Of a stretch of 12,343 nt of DNA, positions 6,247 through 12,343 are shown in pieces; position 1 is the stretch's first letter; each line of letters starts with the position of its first letter. This DNA comes from Chryseosolibacter sp966095595 (GTDB taxonomy: Bacteria > Bacteroidota > Bacteroidia > Cytophagales > Cyclobacteriaceae), in contig CBHTUB010000141.1 of NCBI GenBank assembly GCA_966095595.1, forward strand, positions 1 through 12,343. Direction: 5' to 3'. The position numbers and the translations under genes were made by a program. The notes under the pieces were generated by a model. The model did no database searches. It was not told the DNA's origin and saw only the letters and a program-made list of their open reading frames with translations.

Positions 6247-8436
6247 TTAGTTGGCGTACTCGGAGAGGAATTTGATCCTCATCAGCCGGATCTCCTCTTC
6301 GGAATAATCGGCAATGGAGTCGTCCTGCAAGGCTGCTTCCAGGCTATCGGTTTCGGCAGCCATGAAATAGTCGTGTATGTCATCCTGCTTGTGCGGATCC
6401 AGCACCTGATCGATGTAGTAGTTCAGGTTGAGCTTGGTTCCGGAATAGCAGATGTTCTCGATCTCGGTGAGCAGGTCCTCGAAGCTCAATCGCGTGGTTT
6501 CCGCGATCTCTTCAAGGTCTACCTTGCGGTCGATCTGCTGGATGATAGAGATCTTTGTCTTCGACTTGTTGACGGAAGATTTGACGACCACATCACTTGC
6601 CGTTTCTATGTCGTTGTCTTCGACGTATTTTTTGATCACGTCGAGGAACTCTTTGCCGAACTTGTTGACCTTACCCATGCCCACGCCGTTCACCTGGGCC
6701 ATCTCTTCTTTCGTGGTAGGATAGGTTGTTGCCATTTCCTCCAGCGAAGGATCCTGGAAGATAACGTACGGAGGAAGGTCTTTTTCCTTGGCGATCTTCT
6801 TGCGCAAAGTCTTGAGCATCTCGAAGAGCTTCACGTCGTAAGCCTTGGAATTGACGGGAGTTTTCTCCGCTGACTCTTCTTCCTCGTCGATCTCGGTGGT
6901 GAAGTCATGGTCGCGCGCAAGCTCGATAGGGTAGGGCTTTTTCAGGAATTGCTCGCCTCTCGCCGTCACTTTCAACGCGCCGATGTTGTCGATGTCCTTT
7001 TCCAGATACTGGTAGATCAACGTCTGTCGTATAACCGACTTCCAGAAGTCCACATCTTCTTCCGAGCCTTTTCCGAAGGCCGGCAAGTCGAAGTGACCGT
7101 AGCTTTTTACATATTCATCTTCCACTCCGCGGATCACATGCACGAGGTGGTTCAGGCCAAACCGTTCGTTGGTCTGCTTGACGGCTTCCACAACCAGCTT
7201 AACGTAATCTGTGCCGTCGAACCGTTCGCGGGGATGCACGCAGTTGTCGCACATGCCGCAGTTTGGTTCCTTGAACTCTTCTCCGAAATAGTGGAGGAGC
7301 TGTCTTCTGCGACACACCGGTGATTCGGCATAGAACTCCATCTCCTGAAGCAGGATCCTGGCGTTCTCGCGTTCCTGTACAGGTTTGTCCTTATTGAACT
7401 TCTCGAGCTTGTTAAGGTCATTGTGTGAATAGAACATTAAGCACAGGCCTTCAAGCCCGTCGCGTCCTGCCCTTCCCGTTTCCTGGTAATAGCCTTCGAG
7501 CGATTTCGGAACGTCGTAATGCACAACAAAGCGGACATCCGGCTTGTCGATACCCATTCCAAACGCGATCGTCGCGACGATGATATCTACTTCCTCGTTC
7601 AGGAAGTCGTCCTGGTTCTTCATGCGGACATCGGGATCGAGACCAGCGTGATAAGGCGCCGCCTTGAATCCATTGACATTCAGCAATTGTGCGATCTCTT
7701 CAACCTTTTTCCTGCTGAGGCAATAGATGATGCCTGATTTTCCCTTGTGGTCCTTCAGAAACTTGATGAGCTGTTTTTTGGTCTCTTTTTTAGGACGGAC
7801 TTCGTAGTATAGATTTTTCCGATTGAAAGACGAGATGAACACATCGGCATCTTCCATCTGGAGGTTTTTCTGAATATCGATCTGTACTTTCGGTGTTGCT
7901 GTCGCGGTAAGCGCGATCACCGGCATGTTTCCAAGGTTGTGGATCATGGATTTGATTCTTCTGTATTCAGGTCTGAAGTCGTGACCCCATTCCGATATAC
8001 AGTGCGCCTCGTCTATCGCAACGAACGATACGTTTACTTTTTTGAGGAAATCGATCGTTTCTTCCTTGTTCAGCGATTCCGGCGCGACGTAAAGAAGCTT
8101 GACAACGCCGTTCATGGCGTCCTTCTTGAGTCGTGTGATCTCGCCCTTGCTGAGTGTCGAGTTGAGGAATCGCGCGTTGACACCGTAGGTATTCATCTGA
8201 TCGACCTGATTTTTCATGAGTGCGATCAGTGGTGATATTACAATTGCGAGGCCATCTCGCATCATGGCAGGTAATTGATAACAGAGGGATTTACCTGCGC
8301 CGGTGGGCATTATGACAAAGGTATTCTTGCCATCAAGCAAATTCCGGATGATCGTTTCCTGGTTTCCCCGGAACTGACTGTATCCGAAAATTTCTTTCAG
8401 TCTTTCTTTTAAAATGTCTTTCTCTTCGACCAACAT
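6247..8436 (-). CDS. recQ: ATP-dependent DNA helicase RecQ
   Basis: A RecQ 3'-5' DNA helicase, 729 residues from the chosen start. Numbering from that start, Walker A is MPTGAGKSLCYQLPA (43-57), the DEAH box with its following aromatic-rich loop is DEAHCISEWGHDFR (142-155), motif III is TATAT (about 177-181), and motif VI is QETGRAGRDG (318-327). The RQC zinc site is C375, C393, C396 and C399, and winged-helix RQC sequence follows. An HRDC domain spans roughly 531-610. After it comes an extra ~100-residue helix-turn-helix-like tail (about 626-729), common in Bacteroidota RecQ. An in-frame ATG at 8476-8478 would add 14 residues (MDKDTILGFYQDEN). I prefer 8436 because homology starts at EKDILKERLKEIFGYSQFRG and because 8478 lies inside the promoter palindrome. 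The gene ends in its own strong terminator and is divergent from kpsF. Confidence 0.96.
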   Translation of the reverse strand: MLVEEKDILKERLKEIFGYSQFRGNQETIIRNLLDGKNTFVIMPTGAGKSLCYQLPAMMRDGLAIVISPLIALMKNQVDQMNTYGVNARFLNSTLSKGEITRLKKDAMNGVVKLLYVAPESLNKEETIDFLKKVNVSFVAIDEAHCISEWGHDFRPEYRRIKSMIHNLGNMPVIALTATATPKVQIDIQKNLQMEDADVFISSFNRKNLYYEVRPKKETKKQLIKFLKDHKGKSGIIYCLSRKKVEEIAQLLNVNGFKAAPYHAGLDPDVRMKNQDDFLNEEVDIIVATIAFGMGIDKPDVRFVVHYDVPKSLEGYYQETGRAGRDGLEGLCLMFYSHNDLNKLEKFNKDKPVQERENARILLQEMEFYAESPVCRRRQLLHYFGEEFKEPNCGMCDNCVHPRERFDGTDYVKLVVEAVKQTNERFGLNHLVHVIRGVEDEYVKSYGHFDLPAFGKGSEEDVDFWKSVIRQTLIYQYLEKDIDNIGALKVTARGEQFLKKPYPIELARDHDFTTEIDEEEESAEKTPVNSKAYDVKLFEMLKTLRKKIAKEKDLPPYVIFQDPSLEEMATTYPTTKEEMAQVNGVGMGKVNKFGKEFLDVIKKYVEDNDIETASDVVVKSSVNKSKTKISIIQQIDRKVDLEEIAETTRLSFEDLLTEIENICYSGTKLNLNYYIDQVLDPHKQDDIHDYFMAAETDSLEAALQDDSIADYSEEEIRLMRIKFLSEYAN

Positions 8437-8444
8437 GTTTTCGT

Positions 8445-8473
8445 CTTGATAAAACCCTAAAATTGTATCTTTG
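8445..8473 (+). promoter_or_regulatory. Promoter of kpsF
   Basis: CTTG (about 8445-8448) is followed after 17 nt by TATCTTTG (8466-8473), a full match to the Bacteroidota -7 consensus TAnnTTTG with a 3-of-4 -33 box. The predicted start is near 8479-8480, about 25 nt ahead of the TTG at 8505. It lies partly inside the upstream end of the recQ gene region and overlaps the recQ promoter. Confidence 0.65.
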
Positions 8474-8490
8474 TCCATTAGACAAAGCTA
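8466..8490. promoter_or_regulatory. 25-bp palindrome holding opposing -7 boxes of recQ and kpsF
   Basis: The left arm TATCTTTGTC (8466-8475) and right arm GACAAAGCTA (8481-8490) are reverse complements at 9 of 10 positions around a 5-nt centre, CATTA. The left arm carries TATCTTTG reading toward kpsF; the right arm carries TAGCTTTG reading toward recQ on the minus strand. The repeat seems to arise from, or be exploited by, two overlapping promoters. It could also be an operator for a dimeric regulator. Confidence 0.7.
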
Positions 8491-8517
8491 ATTTTCCAGA
8501 GGCATTGAATTTACAAA
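8483..8517 (-). promoter_or_regulatory. Candidate promoter of recQ
   Basis: On the minus strand TAGCTTTG (plus 8483-8490) matches TAnnTTTG fully. TTTG sits 23 nt further upstream (plus about 8514-8517), at the long end of the reported spacing. Transcription would start about 8474-8478. That makes the mRNA either leaderless from the ATG at 8478 or gives a ~40-nt leader to the preferred ATG at 8436. Confidence 0.5.
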
Positions 8518-9473
8518 AAAATATCAAAAAAATTGCACAGGAAGTGTTATTGAATGAGTCCCGTGCAATTGAAAATCTCGTTCATCTTATCAACAACGAA
8601 TTTGAACAATGCGTGCAGGCGATTTATTCTGCGAAAGGCCGCGTTGTCATTACAGGCATTGGGAAAAGTGCCATCATTGCCAATAAAATTGTGGCGACGA
8701 TGAACTCGACCGGCACGCCTGCGTTGTTTATGCATGCCGCAGACGCCATTCACGGCGATTTAGGCATGATCCAAAACGACGATATTGTGATCTGTATCTC
8801 CAAAAGCGGCAACACTCCTGAGATAAAGGTACTCGTTCCTTTGCTCAAACGTAGAGGCTCGAAGCTTGTTGCCCTTGTGAGCAATACAAATTCTTATTTG
8901 GCCCAGCAGGCTGATTATGTGCTAAATGCAACGATTGCAGAGGAGGCATGCCCGCATAATCTGGCACCCACGACGAGTACAACGGCCCACCTGGCGCTTG
9001 GTGACGCCCTGGCCGTGTGCCTGCTCGAGCTTCGCGACTTCACGTCCCGTGATTTTGCCGAATTCCATCCGGGCGGATCGCTTGGGAAGCAATTGTATCT
9101 CAAAGTGTCGGATATTTACCTCCAGCATCAACTTCCACAAGTGTTTCCAGACGCGTCTCTCAAGGAAGTTATTGTCGAGATTTCCTCAAAAAGGCTCGGT
9201 TGCACGTCTGTGATCGACGGGAACAAAATTTTACAGGGTATTATCACGGACGGGGATCTGAGGCGGATGCTGGAAAAAGGAATTGATCTTAACAGCGTAA
9301 AGGCTTCTGATATAATGACCAGAAACCCGAGAAACATTCAAAAAGACGAATTCGCGGTAAAAGCCCTGCAAATGATGCAGCAAAACAACATCACGCAACT
9401 TGTGGTGATGGATGGCGAAAAGGTTGCAGGTTTTATACACCTGCACGACTTGTTGAAAGAAGGAATAGCATAA
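8505..9473 (+). CDS. kdsD: D-arabinose 5-phosphate isomerase (KpsF/KdsD)
   Basis: A 322-residue sugar isomerase converting D-ribulose 5-phosphate to D-arabinose 5-phosphate, the first step of Kdo synthesis for lipopolysaccharide, in the cytosol. Numbering from the TTG at 8505, the SIS domain (about 33-175) carries TGIGKSA (50-56) and SKSGNTPE (99-106), and FHPGGSLGK is at 187-195. Residues K54, H83, E106 and H188 correspond at a constant offset of 5 to the four key residues of E. coli KdsD (K59, H88, E111, H193), so it should be active. Two CBS domains follow (about 205-260 and 270-322). No ATG exists at the homologous start. TTG at 8505 gives the family-like NLQKNIKKIAQEVL opening, whereas an earlier TTG at 8463 lies upstream of the predicted transcription start. 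A guanylyltransferase gene follows after 73 nt. Confidence 0.93.
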   Translation: MNLQKNIKKIAQEVLLNESRAIENLVHLINNEFEQCVQAIYSAKGRVVITGIGKSAIIANKIVATMNSTGTPALFMHAADAIHGDLGMIQNDDIVICISKSGNTPEIKVLVPLLKRRGSKLVALVSNTNSYLAQQADYVLNATIAEEACPHNLAPTTSTTAHLALGDALAVCLLELRDFTSRDFAEFHPGGSLGKQLYLKVSDIYLQHQLPQVFPDASLKEVIVEISSKRLGCTSVIDGNKILQGIITDGDLRRMLEKGIDLNSVKASDIMTRNPRNIQKDEFAVKALQMMQQNNITQLVVMDGEKVAGFIHLHDLLKEGIA

Positions 9474-9487
9474 TATTTCAGAAATAT
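9473..9487. repeat. 15-bp AT-rich palindrome at the kdsD stop
   Basis: ATATTTC-A-GAAATAT is a perfect odd palindrome starting at the last base of the kdsD stop. With a one-base centre and no GC stem it is not an ordinary terminator. It could be a protein-binding site ahead of the guanylyltransferase gene, or chance in AT-rich DNA. Confidence 0.35.
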
Positions 9488-9546
9488 CTTTCAAAAAATT
9501 TTGTGACTGACGTCTTTTGCAGAACGTCTTACTGTTAAACAACGAG

Positions 9547-10623
9547 ATGAACAAAAATCTGTATGTCGTATTGATGGCTGGTGGCGTTGGAGTTCGCTTC
9601 TGGCCCTACAGCCGAAATTCAAAACCCAAACAATTTCTCGATGTTCTCGGAACCGGGAAAACCCTCATACAATCGACACTCGAAAGATTTACGCCGATTT
9701 GCCCGATAGAGAATATCTACGTGGTGACACACGAGGAGCACGCAGGCCTTGTCCGTCAGCAACTGCCACAGTTGAGCGAGGATCAGATACTCGCCGAGCC
9801 GATGCGTAAAAACACCGCTGCGTGCATTGCTTATGCCAGTTACAAGATCTATCAGAAAAATAGCGATGCGGTAATCGTCGTCACGCCGTCGGATCATCTC
9901 ATATTGAAGGAAAATGAGTTCCGGGATATCATCAAAAAAGCGGTCGACCAGGCGAAGGCACAAGACAAGCTTATTACTTTGGGGATCAAGCCCACAAGAC
10001 CCGAAACAGGTTACGGCTATATTCAATATCATACCGAGAAGGCGTTTGCCAAAAAAGTAAAGACGTTCACGGAAAAACCCGAGCTCACGCTGGCGAAGAA
10101 ATTTCTCGAGAGCGGTGATTTTGTATGGAACGCCGGAATATTCATCTGGGGAGCAAAGGCCATTATCGAAGCGATCCACAGGCACATGCCAGAGATGGCC
10201 GAAGTATTTGAAGAGATCAAATCGAAGCTCGGGACCTCCGAAGAAAAAACTGCCATCAAGGCTGCCTATCCGCAGTGTAAAAATATCTCGATAGACTATG
10301 GTGTGATGGAAAAGGCCACCAACGTCTTTGTTTGTCTCGGTGACTTCAGCTGGTCGGATCTCGGATCATGGGCTTCGATTCACGAGATCTCATCGAAGGA
10401 TAACAACAACAATGTTGTGAACGCCAACGCACTCACCTATGAGTCGCGCAACTGCATCATCAAAGGCTCGCCTGATAAATTGATCGTAGCCCAGGGGCTG
10501 AATGGCTATCTGATTGGCGAGTTCGGTAATGTCTTCATCGTTTGCGAGAAGGATAAGGAAGAGCAGTTCAGGAGATTCGTGAACGACGTGAAGTCCAACG
10601 AACACGCGAACGAGTTTCTATAA
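9547..10623 (+). CDS. manC: Mannose-1-phosphate guanylyltransferase (GDP-mannose pyrophosphorylase)
   Basis: A 358-residue single-domain nucleotidyltransferase that should make GDP-mannose from mannose 1-phosphate and GTP, feeding surface polysaccharide or glycoprotein synthesis. Marks are the nucleotide loop MAGGVGVRFWPYSR (10-23) and PKQF (27-30), AEPMRKNTAAC (83-93), VTPSDH (112-117), RPETGYGYIQ (151-160), FTEKP (174-178) and WNAGIF (194-199). The usual Thr or Ser before the loop Arg (GxGT/SR) is Val16 here. It lacks the C-terminal isomerase domain of the long bifunctional ManC type, so it is the short form typical of Bacteroidota. ATG at 9547 is preferred over an in-frame TTG at 9517 because homology begins at NKNLYVVLMAGG. 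It probably shares a transcript with kdsD 73 nt upstream, though a separate promoter cannot be excluded. It converges on rlmB. Confidence 0.92.
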   Translation: MNKNLYVVLMAGGVGVRFWPYSRNSKPKQFLDVLGTGKTLIQSTLERFTPICPIENIYVVTHEEHAGLVRQQLPQLSEDQILAEPMRKNTAACIAYASYKIYQKNSDAVIVVTPSDHLILKENEFRDIIKKAVDQAKAQDKLITLGIKPTRPETGYGYIQYHTEKAFAKKVKTFTEKPELTLAKKFLESGDFVWNAGIFIWGAKAIIEAIHRHMPEMAEVFEEIKSKLGTSEEKTAIKAAYPQCKNISIDYGVMEKATNVFVCLGDFSWSDLGSWASIHEISSKDNNNNVVNANALTYESRNCIIKGSPDKLIVAQGLNGYLIGEFGNVFIVCEKDKEEQFRRFVNDVKSNEHANEFL

Positions 10624-10707
10624 TTTCAGAATTTCATAGATATTCCAGATTTCAAATTCCAAATTTCAGATTAAGTCTTTTCAATTTGGGATCTTGGAAT
10701 CTGAAAT
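10624..10707. terminator. Self-complementary AT-rich element between convergent manC and rlmB
   Basis: ATTTCAGATT (10663-10672) and AATCTGAAAT (10698-10707) are perfect 10-bp inverted copies around a 25-nt loop. Inside, CCAAATT (10659-10665) pairs with AATTTGG (10683-10689) as an alternative 7-bp stem. The left side also contains near-direct copies of TTCCAGATTTCA and TTCCAAATTTCA. It lies exactly between two converging genes and reaches the rlmB stop codon, so a bidirectional transcription end is the likely role. The stems are AT-rich, so the efficiency is uncertain. Confidence 0.5.
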
Positions 10708-11441
10708 CATCCCCGACGTCGGATGATCTCATAAATGGCGATGCCGCTTGCGACGGATACGTTTAATGAGCCGATCTTGCCTTTCATAGGGATGCTGGCG
10801 AGTTCATCAGCGTCTTTCAACAATACATCTGATATGCCGTCTTCCTCGGAGCCCATGATCAGGGCTACAGGGCCGGTGATCTCGAGGTCGTAGATGGATC
10901 GTTTGGTTTTCTCCGTACAGGCGATGATCTTGATGCCATTCTCCCGGAGGAATCTCATTGTAGTCTTAAGGTCCTTTTCGCGGCACACGGGCAGGTGGTT
11001 AAGTGCTCCTGCAGAAGTTTTCATGGCGTCGCTTGTTATCGGAGCGCTTCCCTTTTCGCCGATGATGATGGCATCTACTCCTGCGCATTCCGCGGTCCTG
11101 GCAATTGCACCGAAGTTCCTTACGTCGGTCACGCGATCCAGTATCAGAAGGAATGGATCGCGTCCCTCGCTGTAGGTTTTGTGAATGATATTATCGAGCG
11201 GGGCGTACGCAACGGATGAAAGGATGCAGACAACGCCCTGATGATTCTTCGCAGAAAGGCGTTTTAATTTTTCTGCGGGTACGAACGTGTACGGTACTTT
11301 TGTTTCTTTGGCTGTGTGGATCAGTTCCTTGATGAGATCGTTCGTCAGGCCTGACTGGATCATTATCTTTTCGATCTGTTTCCCCGCGCGGATTGCTTCG
11401 ATCACTGCGCGGGTGCCATATATCATGTCTGTTTTTTCCAT
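10707..11441 (-). CDS. rlmB: 23S rRNA 2'-O-methyltransferase, TrmH/SpoU family (RlmB-like)
   Basis: A 244-residue SPOUT methyltransferase, from the ATG at 11439-11441. Residues 1-75 are the small substrate-binding domain (MIYGTRAVIEAI near the start, HQGVVCILS about 67-75). The knotted catalytic domain carries motif 1 LDRVTDVRNFGAIARTAE (101-118; N109 and R115), motif 2 LIMGSEEDGIS (194-204) and motif 3 IPMKGKIGSLNVSVASGIA (217-235). This set is typical of RlmB, which methylates the 2'-OH of a G in the 23S rRNA peptidyl-transferase region in E. coli (Gm2251). A paralogous tRNA or rRNA target is possible. The frame stays open 54 nt further upstream, but that would overlap the preceding gene and add a non-homologous leader. 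It follows the GWxTD gene by 11 nt and is likely co-transcribed with it. Confidence 0.92.
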   Translation of the reverse strand: MEKTDMIYGTRAVIEAIRAGKQIEKIMIQSGLTNDLIKELIHTAKETKVPYTFVPAEKLKRLSAKNHQGVVCILSSVAYAPLDNIIHKTYSEGRDPFLLILDRVTDVRNFGAIARTAECAGVDAIIIGEKGSAPITSDAMKTSAGALNHLPVCREKDLKTTMRFLRENGIKIIACTEKTKRSIYDLEITGPVALIMGSEEDGISDVLLKDADELASIPMKGKIGSLNVSVASGIAIYEIIRRRG

Positions 11442-11452
11442 TGTTCCGGGGC

Positions 11453-12343
11453 TCAGAATCGGGCGTTTCTCCAAAGGTCCACCACCTGATACCAAACGTC
11501 TCTGTATTTCTTGTCGCGAATTAACACATAATTATCCGGATCGAATACACTGGGTGACTTTACAAAATCAAAACTTGCCTTGTACGTGTCGTTGCGATAT
11601 TCCCACACTTCGCGATCGAAGAACCTGTAAACTTCGTCAGGCGGTCCAAAGACAATATAGACCATACCGCGATCTGTCTTCCAGCCCTCCTTGTAGGAAG
11701 AAAAGTATTGGTTTGCCATCTCGACATTACGAAAATAGCTGCGAATGAGCCTTTTTGCGCGTTCTGTGTCGCCGGTGATCGTCAACACGGTCCGATCGAA
11801 AGCTTTCTTGTCTCCCCGTGCAGCTTCAAGCCTGTCGTATTCATTCTTCGTGCAAATGTAAATAAGTGGCCCCGGTAGATTCTGGACAAGTGAGTATCGC
11901 GGGTAATCCGATTCCGCACGTAGTGCGTATCCTCTTGCAGCACTGGTGTCCGTTTGGAAAAGATACAGTCCGTTCCGGAAGAACCGGAATTCACCATTGG
12001 CTGCTGCGTGAAGTATCGAGTCAGGAACAATTGCCTTCGAGACTTTTGCCTGACCTTCGGAAAACGCAGGTGCGGCGGCTGGAAATTTATCGTTGTAAAA
12101 TGAAACAATGACTGGCGCTGACGACGCAATCCTGTACAACTGCGATTCAGGTTTGATGAACGACAATACAAGGGGTGTCGTGTTATTCTTTAGAAAAATG
12201 TCGACAGGGTAATTCGGCTCGAGCGACGTATGAAAAAACCAGGCGCGCTTCGTTGTGTTGTTCACTACTTTTGCCACAATAATTTTGGGCGCTGCAGACA
12301 ATGGGATCGTGAAGCTGCCTGACCGCATAAATGACGATTCACG
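11453..12343 (-). CDS. GWxTD domain-containing protein, 5' end cut by window edge
   Basis: The frame is open to the right edge (296 codons visible), so the true start and any signal peptide lie outside. I recognise the C-terminal GWxTD domain: about residue 205 onward in the visible part reads as a helical stretch, then YKEGWKTDRGMVYIVFGPPD (about 217-236), EVYRF, and EVWEY shortly after. It ends in RDVWYQVVDLWRNARF. The preceding part is beta-rich, with no other domain I can name. The GWxTD family is found widely in Bacteroidota and some other phyla. Its function is not established, and many members are exported. It probably heads or continues an operon with rlmB, whose ATG lies 11 nt after this stop. 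An internal ATG at 12328 is not a likely start because homology-like sequence continues upstream. Confidence 0.85.
   Translation of the reverse strand, partial: RESSFMRSGSFTIPLSAAPKIIVAKVVNNTTKRAWFFHTSLEPNYPVDIFLKNNTTPLVLSFIKPESQLYRIASSAPVIVSFYNDKFPAAAPAFSEGQAKVSKAIVPDSILHAAANGEFRFFRNGLYLFQTDTSAARGYALRAESDYPRYSLVQNLPGPLIYICTKNEYDRLEAARGDKKAFDRTVLTITGDTERAKRLIRSYFRNVEMANQYFSSYKEGWKTDRGMVYIVFGPPDEVYRFFDREVWEYRNDTYKASFDFVKSPSVFDPDNYVLIRDKKYRDVWYQVVDLWRNARF

Noticed and set aside
8476..8478. Upstream ATG as the recQ start
   Set aside because: It adds 14 residues without family resemblance and sits in the centre of the promoter palindrome; kept only as an alternative because a leaderless start is conceivable.
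1..12343. A new defence, mobile or biosynthetic system
   Set aside because: All sizeable frames are assigned to core housekeeping or phylum-typical families; no transposase, integrase, nuclease-toxin pair, CRISPR repeats or secondary-metabolite genes were seen.

Overview
The window comes from a gliding member of the Bacteroidota, most likely a Cytophagales-type bacterium; this is inferred from gene content and promoter style, as no rRNA is present. The evidence is a gldH gliding-motility lipoprotein gene, a PSP1/RicT protein with a Cys-rich N-terminus, a GWxTD-domain protein, a RecQ with a long C-terminal tail, and promoter boxes matching the Bacteroidota consensus TTTG-n17-23-TAnnTTTG. Most of the DNA is chromosomal core gene. 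I saw no tRNA, rRNA, insertion sequence, phage gene, CRISPR array or toxin-antitoxin pair.

Layout from left to right. (1) 1-1477, minus strand: rmuC followed 17 nt later by a GroES-like co-chaperone gene that runs off the left edge. (2) 1661-2899, plus strand: ornithine aminotransferase (rocD), divergent from rmuC across a 183-bp gap. (3) 2972-6106, minus strand: a tight purD-ricT-gldH operon. The purD-ricT gap is 4 nt, ricT and gldH overlap as ATGA, and a consensus-like promoter precedes purD. (4) 6247-8436, minus strand: recQ, ending in a strong intrinsic terminator just upstream of the purD promoter. (5) 8505-10623, plus strand: kpsF/kdsD (arabinose-5-phosphate isomerase, probable TTG start) then a mannose-1-phosphate guanylyltransferase, together supplying Kdo and GDP-mannose for surface polysaccharide. 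(6) 10707-12343, minus strand: a GWxTD-domain gene, cut by the right edge, followed 11 nt later by the 23S rRNA methyltransferase rlmB.

The genes are ordinary individually. The most unusual DNA signal is between recQ and kpsF. There a 25-bp near-perfect palindrome (8466-8490) carries a consensus -7 box for each gene in its two arms, so the two promoters face each other and their predicted start sites nearly coincide. Also worth attention are the cysteine-rich head and Q/N/P/G-rich tail of RicT, the promoter-proximal palindrome in front of purD, and a self-complementary AT-rich element between the convergent guanylyltransferase and rlmB genes. I found no convincing new defence or mobile system.
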